This document shows, one piece after another, positions 16,830 through 26,284 of a DNA stretch of 64,000 nt. Made by a program: the position numbers and the translations under genes. The notes under the pieces are model-generated. The model was not told the DNA's origin. It ran no database searches and saw nothing but the letters and a program-made list of their open reading frames with translations. Position 1 is the first letter of the stretch. Each line of letters begins with the position of its first letter. The DNA comes from Frateuria sp. Soil773 (lineage in GTDB: Bacteria; Pseudomonadota; Gammaproteobacteria; Xanthomonadales; Rhodanobacteraceae): contig NZ_LMSL01000039.1 of assembly GCF_001428405.1 (NCBI RefSeq), positions 199,152 through 263,151 on the forward strand, in the 5' to 3' direction.

Positions 16830-18817
16830 AGCGACATCCCATCCGCCGGATCGAGGGAGGCCAGCCGCGCCGCACGTTGCAGGCCCGGATCGATTGACGC
16901 GGGCATGGGTAGCGGCAGGTCGTCGTCGTCGAGCAACGCCAGGTCGCTGGCCTGCGTGCCGAGTTCCGCGGCATGGCCAGCCACCTCGGCCAACTCGGGT
17001 TGGCGACGCGGGCCTCCGTCGCCGGTCATGCCCTGGTCGCCACCGACCGATGTCTGCACCGGCGTAGCGGGAATCGCCAGGCCACTCCAATCGTCGGTAC
17101 GTGCAGGTGGCACGTCGCCATAGCGTTCGGTCGACAGGCCGGGCGGCGGCAGCACGCGGCGCTTGAAATTGGCGTCGGTGTAGTAACGCAGCTTCTTCGC
17201 CTTGATCGGCGCCACGCTGGAAACCATCACCACGGCCTCGTCAGACGGAAGCTGCATCACCTCGCCCGGCGTGAGCAACGGGCGCGCCGTCTCCTGGCGC
17301 GAGACCATCAGGTGGCCGAGCCACGGTGCAAGCCGATGGCCGGCGTAGTTGCGCATGGCGCGCAGTTCGGTCGCGGTGCCCAGCGTCTCGGAGATGCGCT
17401 TGGCGGTGCGCTCGTCGTTGGTGGCGAACGTCACGCGCACGTGGCAGTTGTCGAGGATCGAATGGTTCTGTCCATAGGCTTTGTCGATCTGGTTGAGCGA
17501 CTGCGCGATAAGGAAGCTGCGGATGCCGTAGCCGGCCATGAAAGCGAGCGCGCTTTCGAAGAAGTCGAGACGACCGAGGGCGGGGAACTCGTCCAACATC
17601 AGCAGCAGCTTGTGCCGCCGCACGATGCCGTCGGAGCCGTCGAGCGATTCGGTCAACCGGCGGCCGATCTGGTTGAGGATCAGCCGGATCAGCGGTTTGG
17701 TGCGGCTGATGTCCGACGGCGGCACCACTAGGTAGAGCGATACCGGATGGTCGGATGCGATCAGGTCCGCGATGCGCCAGTCGCAGCGCGAGGTCACTTC
17801 GGCCACCGTGGGGTCGCGGTACAAGCCGAGGAACGACATGGCGGTGGAGAGCACGCCCGAACGCTCGTTTTCCGACTTGTTCAACACTTCGCGTGCGGCC
17901 GAGGCGACGACGGGATGCGGGGCGTCGCCCAGGTGCTTCGTCGTCATCATCCGGTGCAGCGTCACCTCGAACGGGCATGCCGGATCGGAGAGAAAATTGG
18001 CGACGCCGCGCAGCGTCTTGTCCTCACCGGCATAGAGCACGTGCAGGATTGCCCCTACCAGGAGCGCATGCGAGGTCTTCTCCCAATGGTTCCTGCGTTC
18101 GAGCGCCCCTTCGGGATCGACGAGGATGTCCGCGATGTTCTGCACGTCGCGTACTTCGTCCGTGCCGCGCCGGACTTCCAGCAGCGGGTTGTACGCCGCC
18201 GACTTTGGATCGGTCGGGTTGAACAGCAGGCAGTGCGAGAAGCGTGCACGCCAGCCGGCGGTGGTCTGCCAGTTCTCGCCCTTGATGTCATGGATGACGG
18301 CCGAAGCCGGCCAGGTCAGCAGAGTGGGAATGACCAACCCCACGCCCTTGCCCGAGCGGGTGGGGGCAAAGGTCAGGACGTGTTCGGGACCGTCGTGGCG
18401 CAGGTACTGACCGTCATACAGGCCCAGGAAAACGCCGGCTGGCTTGTCCAGCCCCGCCTTGCGGATGTCGCGGGCGTTGGCCCAGCGCGCCGAGCCGTAG
18501 GTAGTGACGAGGTGCGATTGCCGCGCACGCCATACCGACATGCCGATGGCGACCGTGGCGGCGGTGATACCGCTCGTCGCGGCGATGGCGCCGCCTTTGA
18601 TAAACAAGCGCGGCGCATAGGCGTCGTACCAGTACCACCACTGGAACAGTTGCCATGGGCGGTAGATGGGCACGCCCAGGCAGTCGAACCAAGGCGTGCC
18701 GAGGCGTAGCTGGTAGCCCAGGTGCGCGGCGGTCCATTGGGTCGCAACCCAAGTTCCTGCGACCACGATACCGACCACCGCCAGCATCTGGCCGAACAGC
18801 ACACTGGTACCGTTCAC
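16826..18817 (-). CDS. traG: Type IV coupling protein TraG (VirD4-like)
   Basis: TraG is the coupling ATPase that brings the relaxase-DNA complex to the mating channel. The 663-residue protein has two N-terminal membrane helices (about 8-28 and 72-94), Walker A APTRSGKG at 151-158 and Walker B LLLMLDEFPALG near residue 405, followed by the family segment IRSFLIAQSLNQIDKAYG. Translation begins at a GTG with GGAGG seven bases upstream. It is the first gene of the traG-trb operon. Confidence 0.95.
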   Translation of the reverse strand: MNGTSVLFGQMLAVVGIVVAGTWVATQWTAAHLGYQLRLGTPWFDCLGVPIYRPWQLFQWWYWYDAYAPRLFIKGGAIAATSGITAATVAIGMSVWRARQSHLVTTYGSARWANARDIRKAGLDKPAGVFLGLYDGQYLRHDGPEHVLTFAPTRSGKGVGLVIPTLLTWPASAVIHDIKGENWQTTAGWRARFSHCLLFNPTDPKSAAYNPLLEVRRGTDEVRDVQNIADILVDPEGALERRNHWEKTSHALLVGAILHVLYAGEDKTLRGVANFLSDPACPFEVTLHRMMTTKHLGDAPHPVVASAAREVLNKSENERSGVLSTAMSFLGLYRDPTVAEVTSRCDWRIADLIASDHPVSLYLVVPPSDISRTKPLIRLILNQIGRRLTESLDGSDGIVRRHKLLLMLDEFPALGRLDFFESALAFMAGYGIRSFLIAQSLNQIDKAYGQNHSILDNCHVRVTFATNDERTAKRISETLGTATELRAMRNYAGHRLAPWLGHLMVSRQETARPLLTPGEVMQLPSDEAVVMVSSVAPIKAKKLRYYTDANFKRRVLPPPGLSTERYGDVPPARTDDWSGLAIPATPVQTSVGGDQGMTGDGGPRRQPELAEVAGHAAELGTQASDLALLDDDDLPLPMPASIDPGLQRAARLASLDPADGMSL

Positions 18818-19077
18818 GCCGGCCTCCGACCTTCTCTTGCTCTACGCGACGGGGACGTGTCGCATGGCGAGGAGAATCGGTGCCGCTGTCAGCCTCGGTC
18901 AAAGGCTGTTTTGGCCGTAAAAATGGCTATAAATGTCGTAATTCCAGTTGCATCGGGCACTGGAGAGAAGCAGCTTGCCAAGGCGTATTCTGGCGCTCAG
19001 ATCGACTTGAGTAGAGTCTGCGCCTAGCACCGCATAGCGGCGGGATTATTTGCCGAAGGCCCGGCGGCAATCTCGTT

Positions 19078-19656
19078 TCACATTGAATCAAGAACCAGTT
19101 CGCGCTCGCTGCGCCGATAGCGGAGGCCGTCGCCTATGGGAAGAAACACGTTACAGCGCGACATTTCTCCTTCATAAATATGCACACTGATTGCGATGTC
19201 TTTCTCACTGGGATTGCGAATAGCATGGTACTCATGCGGTGGAATGAGGCTGCCGGCAGAACCATGTCCGGCCTGTATCGATCCTACCGGTTGAAAGTGG
19301 TGCAGACCTGCCGATTCCCCCACCGGCTCGTATTGCACCACTTCAAGTGCACCGTGCCAGACGCCTTCGACACACCACATGCCGGAATGATCATGGATCG
19401 GCGTCCCCTGCCCCGGCCCCCACGTCATGGCAACGACGCAGTAGCCGTGTGCTTCGCTCAAATGGAGCAGGCGACGGGCGTAGCGTCCCTCCACCGGCGA
19501 CATCACGCAGGTTGGCAGCGTAACCTCGTGATCACGCATCATCCTACACAGGCTGTGGCGGAGCTGGTCGGTGATCGCGGGCGTGGAGGTCAGCCGAACC
19601 GCAGCATCGATGGCCTCGGTCAGTTTGTCGCTCCCGGTGAATGCCAGGTTAGTCAT
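19078..19656 (-). CDS. Cysteine dioxygenase-like cupin
   Basis: The 192-residue protein is a single cupin domain of the cysteine/thiol dioxygenase type. Metal-ligand histidines appear in GQGTPIHDHSGMWCVEGV and in the later PPHEYHAIRNPS. Family members oxidise the thiol of cysteine or 3-mercaptopropionate to the sulfinate with non-haem iron; which substrate is used here cannot be told. AAGG lies six bases before the ATG. It closes the minus-strand cargo, 260 bases before traG, and fits a cysteine-disposal role beside the PLP enzyme and Dsb genes. Confidence 0.8.
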   Translation of the reverse strand: MTNLAFTGSDKLTEAIDAAVRLTSTPAITDQLRHSLCRMMRDHEVTLPTCVMSPVEGRYARRLLHLSEAHGYCVVAMTWGPGQGTPIHDHSGMWCVEGVWHGALEVVQYEPVGESAGLHHFQPVGSIQAGHGSAGSLIPPHEYHAIRNPSEKDIAISVHIYEGEMSRCNVFLPIGDGLRYRRSERELVLDSM

Positions 19657-19789
19657 GGTGAACCTTGTCCTGTGAATGGTGGTGCGTCAGCCGATGACAT
19701 GGGGTTTGAAGAGCCGGCCTAACGGCTTATGCACCTTCGAAGTCGCCAACTGCGCCATCGCGGGCCGTGACGCATGTCCGAACAGTGCG

Positions 19790-20155
19790 TCATGGTTCTT
19801 TGGTGTTTCGCTTGTCGAGAAGATCCGCGACAGCGCGAAGGATCTGCGCCGCCGTTGCGCCGTTCAGCACCTCGACGGAATCGGCGAACTGCTCAATCGC
19901 CGAAAGGGCGTGACTCATTTCGGCTGTCTTGGACGTTGAGACGAAAGTGTGAAGTTTCCTCAGACATCGGGTCTCCCGTGCCGGCTCCGCACTCAACGCG
20001 CGTGAAATGCTCGACTTGGAAAATCCGATCAGCGTGGCAACGTCGCCTTGGTCGAGCCCGCCTTGGTCCATAAACTCGCGAATCTCCTCGCGCTTGCGGC
20101 GGACCTCCGCAGCGATCACATGATTTGGACGACGTCCGGGTGGTAGCGGCTGCAT
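19790..20155 (-). CDS. Small helix-turn-helix regulator
   Basis: A protein of about 121 residues with one clear HTH (GLDQGDVATLIGFSKSSISR) inside a charged helical domain (AEVRRKREEIREFMDQ). I do not recognise a named family. The start at 20155 (MQPLPPGRRPNHVI) has GAGG upstream; in-frame starts at 20170 and 20209 are possible. It lies between trxB and the cupin gene and may regulate one of them, or be a cargo remnant. Confidence 0.6.
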   Translation of the reverse strand: MQPLPPGRRPNHVIAAEVRRKREEIREFMDQGGLDQGDVATLIGFSKSSISRALSAEPARETRCLRKLHTFVSTSKTAEMSHALSAIEQFADSVEVLNGATAAQILRAVADLLDKRNTKEP

Positions 20156-20216
20156 GATCAATGGCCTCATCTCGAAGCTTCGATTCAGAAGCTGGCGCGA
20201 ACGCCTCAAAGCAGTG

Positions 20217-21221
<1,005 letters not shown>

Positions 21222-21411
21222 TCACGCTCACTCTTGATTATCTGTGGCATGGCAGCGCCACCGCTGTTTGGATCGTTCGGACCCGGTCTAGAAACTAATT
21301 GCGTCGTGTTACGCCGAGCGAGTCACGCCGGGCGTGGTCGCTCAACAAAGCGCATCGATGGGAACGACGCCGGTTGGAACCCGTATATTGATCCCGAGAA
21401 AAGGCGGACCC

Positions 21412-21936
21412 TTATTTGCCGTCACGGCGCGAATTTGCGGCAAACGGCGTGGCAAGCGCCAATAGCGCCAAGGCGACGAAGGCAAACAAAGTCCACTCGG
21501 GCATAGCAATACCAAGCCATTGCCCATCGATCCTGGCGCAACTTCCATCCCCTTTGAGCACAAACGCGATCACGCGCCGCAAGGGCATGATCGCCATCAG
21601 GTAGTCAAGCGAAGGACCACAGGCTGGCACTCGATCAGCGGGAAGCGATTGCAACCAGACCTGACGGCCGGAGAGGCTGGCTCCCAACAGTGCGAAGAGT
21701 ATCGTCAGCAATGCGCAAAGCCAGCGCATCCCACGCCGGCCTGGTGCGCAGACGGCGCCAAGCAGAAACGAAAGGCCGCAAGCGATCATGGCCAATCGTT
21801 GAAATATGCATAAGGGGCAAGGCTCAAGCCCTTTGACGTGCTGCAAGTACAGGGCGAAGACAATCCCAGCCGCGCACGCCACGGAGCCAAGCAGAGATAG
21901 CCCACGAAAGTTGCACATAGCCAAAAGCTTACTCAT
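21412..21936 (-). CDS. dsbB: Disulfide bond formation protein DsbB
   Basis: DsbB reoxidises periplasmic DsbA and passes electrons to quinones. The 174-residue protein has four membrane helices, the first redox pair CPLC (residues 40-43 in EPCPLCIFQR) and the second pair as separate cysteines in VPACGPSLDY and GDGSCARIDG. The last helix ends LALLALATPFAANSRR. It is 74 bases downstream of the PLP enzyme gene on the same strand. No dsbA is present in the cargo. Confidence 0.93.
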   Translation of the reverse strand: MSKLLAMCNFRGLSLLGSVACAAGIVFALYLQHVKGLEPCPLCIFQRLAMIACGLSFLLGAVCAPGRRGMRWLCALLTILFALLGASLSGRQVWLQSLPADRVPACGPSLDYLMAIMPLRRVIAFVLKGDGSCARIDGQWLGIAMPEWTLFAFVALALLALATPFAANSRRDGK

Positions 21937-22010
21937 GGTGGTGCCTTACATCGCAGTAGAAAAAAGCCGGAGGCCACTGCCGACCGGCATGGGGAAACCT
22001 TTTGAGGCCG

Positions 22011-23138
22011 CTAGTGCATTCCGACCGCCGGCAAATCGCTCGGCCGTTCACCACACAGCATGCGCGCCCACTGCGCTTCAGCCGACTCGATGTCGATGCC
22101 GTGGCGTACGTACCACTGGGGCTCGTAGTAACTATGCGCGTAACGGTCGCCGCTATCGCAGAGAATGGTTACGACCGAGCCCGCTCGACCCTCCTCGTGC
22201 ATTCGCTGGACAGCTAGCAGCACGCCGACGAACTGGGTACCGGTGGAACCGCCGACCCGGCGGCCAAGCGAACCGCTGACATAGCGCATGGCTGCCAGCG
22301 ACAACGCGTCAGGCACCTTGACCATCGCATCCACGCAACCGGCGATGAAGCTCGGCTCGACACGCGGTCGGCCGATTCCCTCGATGCGTGATCCTTCCTC
22401 CAACACCATTGTCGAATCGGGAGCGCCTGCGAGTTCGCTACGGTAGTAATCGAATAGCACCGAGATCTCCGGATCCGCGCACAAGATCCGGGTCGGGTAA
22501 CCGCAATAGCGGACGTAGCGCCCCAGTGTGGTCGCGGTGCCTCCGGTGCCGGGACTGCATACGATCCACTCCGGGACCGGATGCGGCTCCAGCGCCATCT
22601 GCCGGAAGATCGACTCGGCGATGTTGTTGTTGGCACGCCAGTCGGTAGCTCGTTCGGCATAGGTAAACTGGTCCATGAAGTGGCCGCCCGTATCCCGGGC
22701 CAACTGTTGCGAGGCGCCGTACAGATCGCGGGCGCGCCCGATCAGATGGCAACGGCCGCCCTGGAATTCGATGGCGGCGATCTTCTCCGGCGAGGTGGTG
22801 GACGGCATCACCGCGATGAAGGGCAGTCCTAGCAAACGCGCAAAATAGGCTTCCGACACCGCCGTCGAGCCGCTGGAAGCTTCAATAATCGGCGCGCCTT
22901 CGCGCAGCCAGCCGTTGGCCAGCGCGTACAAGAACAGTGACCGCGCCAGCCGGTGTTTGAGACTGCCCGTCGGGTGGCTGGACTCGTCCTTGAAATAGAC
23001 GTCGATGTCCGGATAGCCCGGCAGCGCCAGCGGGATCAGGTGCGTATCGGCCGAACGATTGAAGTCGGCCTTGATCTTTGCGATCGCGGCCGTCTCCCAC
23101 TCGCGTTGTTGGAAAGTAGAGACACCCATTTGCATCAT
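22011..23138 (-). CDS. PLP-dependent cysteine synthase/desulfhydrase family enzyme
   Basis: The 375-residue enzyme has the fold-type II PLP pattern: the Schiff-base lysine in [14 protein letters not shown], the substrate loop [13 protein letters not shown] and the phosphate-binding loop [15 protein letters not shown]. It resembles the branch that includes bacterial L-cysteine desulfhydrases (Cds1-like) more than the biosynthetic CysK, because of the KDE-S-HPTGS variant. Expected chemistry is elimination or replacement at the beta carbon of cysteine, giving sulfide and pyruvate if a desulfhydrase. AGGG lies before the first ATG of MMQMGV. Confidence 0.8.
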   Translation of the reverse strand: MMQMGVSTFQQREWETAAIAKIKADFNRSADTHLIPLALPGYPDIDVYFKDESSHPTGSLKHRLARSLFLYALANGWLREGAPIIEASSGSTAVSEAYFARLLGLPFIAVMPSTTSPEKIAAIEFQGGRCHLIGRARDLYGASQQLARDTGGHFMDQFTYAERATDWRANNNIAESIFRQMALEPHPVPEWIVCSPGTGGTATTLGRYVRYCGYPTRILCADPEISVLFDYYRSELAGAPDSTMVLEEGSRIEGIGRPRVEPSFIAGCVDAMVKVPDALSLAAMRYVSGSLGRRVGGSTGTQFVGVLLAVQRMHEEGRAGSVVTILCDSGDRYAHSYYEPQWYVRHGIDIESAEAQWARMLCGERPSDLPAVGMH

Positions 23139-23268
23139 GCCACCCTGCACTCGTCGCCTTCGATGATCGTCGCCGCTATCCCGGAAAAATCTCCCGGTGA
23201 CCATGACTCCCCGCACCCACTTTGGGAAATGTCGGGTTGGGAAGCTTTCGCATCGCCTTCCCCGCGAA

Positions 23269-23517
23269 TCAGAACTTGGGCGGCTCCTTGGATGGCGTAT
23301 AAACCGGCTTGCCGTTACCCATGAACAGGCGATGCCTCGCTTCGGAAGCAGCATTGCACTCCGCAGCACCCATCTTGGCGTGATCGCTGTCGCACTGCCG
23401 CTCGACCTCCCGTAATCGGTCGGGGTGGGCGACGAGAAAATCCACCGAGTCACTTGACTGTGAAGGACTGCAGCCGGACAACAGCGCCAAACCGATCAAC
23501 ATCGTCATCTGCTTCAT
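23269..23517 (-). CDS. EexN-like lipoprotein
   Basis: An 82-residue lipoprotein: signal [16 protein letters not shown], then a short mature domain with [17 protein letters not shown] and [13 protein letters not shown]. The HP-x-R-x3-E...C...C-x-A-A/S pattern matches EexN-type entry-exclusion lipoproteins. Its ATG overlaps the LysR stop by four bases, so it is translated with that regulator. Its position inside the cargo rather than in the trb operon is unusual. Confidence 0.68.
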   Translation of the reverse strand: MKQMTMLIGLALLSGCSPSQSSDSVDFLVAHPDRLREVERQCDSDHAKMGAAECNAASEARHRLFMGNGKPVYTPSKEPPKF

Positions 23518-24458
23518 GGCTCGATTCCCTCAGAAGAGCCAGGCGGCGTGGTACAAGTGGCGGAATCTGGCGACTCAAGGGTATTCACCCGTTCGACAAA
23601 TCGTTTGAGGCTCTCCGATGGTTCGGCGTCCTGTCGCAGCAGATAGGTAATCAGCCTCAACGAGCTTTCCTTCAGCGGACGTGCCACGACGCCGGGCTCT
23701 CGGCTCGCTGCGATATGCGAGGCGCTGGCCAGTGCCAGCGCGAAACCGGAAGCGACCATCACCATCATGAGATCAAAGGACTTGACCCGTTCGACGACCA
23801 TGGGCTCCTGATCCACACCGCGGAGGATATGATCGATATGACGGCAGTAGCCCTCGCAAAAGTGCGAGTCGCCCATCACCAGCGGATAGCGCAATACCTC
23901 GGCAAGCGGAATGCGCTCATACGCCAGCAGCGGATGTCGGGCCGGTACTGCAACATGCACCGCGTCGCTCCACGCCGGCGTGGCCAGGATGCCATCGCCC
24001 ACATCGGCCGACTGCGCGAATCCCGCGTCGTATAAGCCCTCGTGCAGCCCTTTGATCTGTTGCGACAATGGGACTTCAGAGAGACGAATGGTGACATCCG
24101 GGGCTTCCTGCCGGGACAAGGCCATAAGCGAGGCCAAGCGCGACGGCGTGATGCCGTCGGACAACGCGATGCAAAGTTGACCACGAAAGCCCGCCGCAAC
24201 AGCCTGCACGCTGGTACGCGCTTGATCCAGCGCGGCGAACACACGCGGAGCGTGCTCCAAAAACACCTTGCCGGCTCTCGTCAACCGTGTACTGCGCGTG
24301 TTGCGAACGAATAGCAACGCGCCAAGGTCCTCTTCCAGCTCCTTGATCGTGCGCGACAACGGCGACTGGTCGATGTGCAGTCGGTCGGCGGCACGGGCGA
24401 AGTGCAACTCCTCTGCTAGGACGAGGAAGCAACGCAAATGACGAAGATCCGTACGCAT
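23514..24458 (-). CDS. LysR-family transcriptional regulator
   Basis: The 314-residue protein has an N-terminal winged HTH (LRHLRCFLVLAEELHFARAA, then QSPLSRTIKELEEDLG) and a type 2 periplasmic-binding-like effector domain (GFRGQLCIALSDGITPSRLA). It lies 16 bases downstream of dsbD and is fused by a four-base overlap to the EexN-like gene. It probably controls the redox genes, possibly itself included; the co-inducer is unknown. Confidence 0.92.
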   Translation of the reverse strand: MRTDLRHLRCFLVLAEELHFARAADRLHIDQSPLSRTIKELEEDLGALLFVRNTRSTRLTRAGKVFLEHAPRVFAALDQARTSVQAVAAGFRGQLCIALSDGITPSRLASLMALSRQEAPDVTIRLSEVPLSQQIKGLHEGLYDAGFAQSADVGDGILATPAWSDAVHVAVPARHPLLAYERIPLAEVLRYPLVMGDSHFCEGYCRHIDHILRGVDQEPMVVERVKSFDLMMVMVASGFALALASASHIAASREPGVVARPLKESSLRLITYLLRQDAEPSESLKRFVERVNTLESPDSATCTTPPGSSEGIEP

Positions 24459-24474
24459 TCGTGGGTGCCATCGG

Positions 24475-26250
24475 TCAGGACGCCGCCTCTAGAGCCTTCT
24501 GCAGCAGCGTGATGGTCAACACGCTCGGCAAGACCTTGCCGTCACCGTCGCCCTTGGGAAAGACCACGTACAACGGCACTCCCGGCGAGTGGTATTGCTG
24601 CAGAAAGGTACCGATCACGGGATTCACATCCGTCCAGTCGCCCACCATGTAGACGGTGCCCGTACGCTTGAGCAGATCACGAAATGCTGGCGTATCGAGC
24701 ACGGCATGTTCATTCGCCTTGCAGGTGATGCACCAGTCGGCGGTCATGTCCACAAATACCGGCGTTCCGGCCTTGCGCAGCTCAGCGAGCTTCTCCGGTG
24801 AAAAAGGCACCGTACCCTGGTCACTCGGGCTCGCGACAGACGTCGGCTGTAGATGACCAAGACTGTACAGGGGCACCACAGCAAGCAACGCTATTAAAGC
24901 GACGAGCACCCGTGCCGGTGCGCCACGATGCCGGCTGCGCTCAAACCACCACAGCGCCATCGCAAACAGCACCGCTGCGGTAAGCACTAGGCCTACCGCG
25001 TCGGCGCCGCGTTGATGCGCAAGCACCCAAACCAGCCAGACCGCGGTGAGATACATTGGAAACGCCAACACCTGCTTCAAGGTTTCCATCCATGCGCCCG
25101 GGCGTGGCAGCATGCGTCCCAGCGCCGGGACGAAGCCGATCAGAAGAAACGGCAAGGCGAGTCCCAGACCAAGCACCAAAAAGACTGCCAGCGCCGCAAA
25201 CATCGGTGCCACGAAGGCATAGGCCAGTGCGGTGCCCATGAACGGTGCGACGCAAGGGCTGGCGACCACCACCGCGAGCACACCGGTGAAGAAATCGCCG
25301 GTCCACCCCGACCGCGATGCAAGGCCATGACCCACATTGCCGAACGAAGCGCCGAAATTGACCACGCCGGACATGGACAAACCCACCGCGGCCATCACAC
25401 AGACCAGCACGCCCACGACCAGCGGCTGCTGCAGTTGAGCACCCCAGCCCATGGCATGCCCGGTCGAGCGCAACGCCAGGATCGTAAGACCGATGACGGC
25501 AAACGAACACAGCACCCCCGTCGTGTACATGAGAGCATGGCGCCGCCTTCTCGCCGGGTTTTCACCGCTCTCGATCAACCCCACGGCCTTGATCGAGAGC
25601 ACCGGCAATACGCACGGCATGAGATTCAAGATCAGACCGCCGGCAAAGGCGAGCAGTAATGCGCCCAGCAAACCGGTACTGAACGAGGCCGCATTCGCCC
25701 CGGCAGATCCCGTCTCTACCGTGGATGCAGATGCCTCCGAGTGTCCACCCGCTGCAGGCCCCACCCCATTCGCACCGCCACCACCCGCGGCCTCGCTGCC
25801 CGGTACCGGGAGATCGAACTCCTTGGTATGCGGCGGATAGCAGATCTTCGGATCGACTTCGTGGCAACCCTGGTACTTCACCGAGAACTTGATGCGCTGC
25901 GTTCCTGGTGCAAGCATGTACGGAATGCTCGCATCGATGCTGTTGTGGTAGGTCTCGACGTCGCCCAGGTACTGGTCGTGATACTTCTTGCCGTCCGGGA
26001 GTTTCGCCTGGCCCAGTGTCACACCTTCCCCGCCGACGAACTTCATCTGCCCGCGATACAGGTAGTAATCCGGCGCGATCGTCCAGTGCAGCTTGATCAC
26101 GCCTGGCGAGTCGACCTGTGCGGTGAGCTTATACGCCTCGTCGATCGGGAGCAGCCCCGCTATGTCCTGGGCCCATGCCATACTTCCTGCTGCAAGCATG
26201 GCGACCAGCCAGCACGCCCACGCGCAAAGCTTCATTGTCTTGCTTATCAT
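24475..26250 (-). CDS. dsbD: Thiol:disulfide interchange protein DsbD
   Basis: DsbD carries reducing equivalents from cytoplasmic thioredoxin to periplasmic thiol proteins. The 591-residue protein has a signal peptide, an N-terminal alpha domain with paired cysteines near residues 127-135 (GCHEVDPKICYPP), a membrane beta domain with transport cysteines in NLMPCVLP (about 211) and SPCVAPFMG (about 333), and a C-terminal thioredoxin domain with WCITCK (about 506). The start at 26250 follows GAGGAG. Downstream in the same operon are the LysR and EexN-like genes. Confidence 0.94.
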   Translation of the reverse strand: MISKTMKLCAWACWLVAMLAAGSMAWAQDIAGLLPIDEAYKLTAQVDSPGVIKLHWTIAPDYYLYRGQMKFVGGEGVTLGQAKLPDGKKYHDQYLGDVETYHNSIDASIPYMLAPGTQRIKFSVKYQGCHEVDPKICYPPHTKEFDLPVPGSEAAGGGGANGVGPAAGGHSEASASTVETGSAGANAASFSTGLLGALLLAFAGGLILNLMPCVLPVLSIKAVGLIESGENPARRRRHALMYTTGVLCSFAVIGLTILALRSTGHAMGWGAQLQQPLVVGVLVCVMAAVGLSMSGVVNFGASFGNVGHGLASRSGWTGDFFTGVLAVVVASPCVAPFMGTALAYAFVAPMFAALAVFLVLGLGLALPFLLIGFVPALGRMLPRPGAWMETLKQVLAFPMYLTAVWLVWVLAHQRGADAVGLVLTAAVLFAMALWWFERSRHRGAPARVLVALIALLAVVPLYSLGHLQPTSVASPSDQGTVPFSPEKLAELRKAGTPVFVDMTADWCITCKANEHAVLDTPAFRDLLKRTGTVYMVGDWTDVNPVIGTFLQQYHSPGVPLYVVFPKGDGDGKVLPSVLTITLLQKALEAAS

Positions 26251-26284
26251 CACTGCATACTCCTCGGCGCTGACCGATGCCCGG

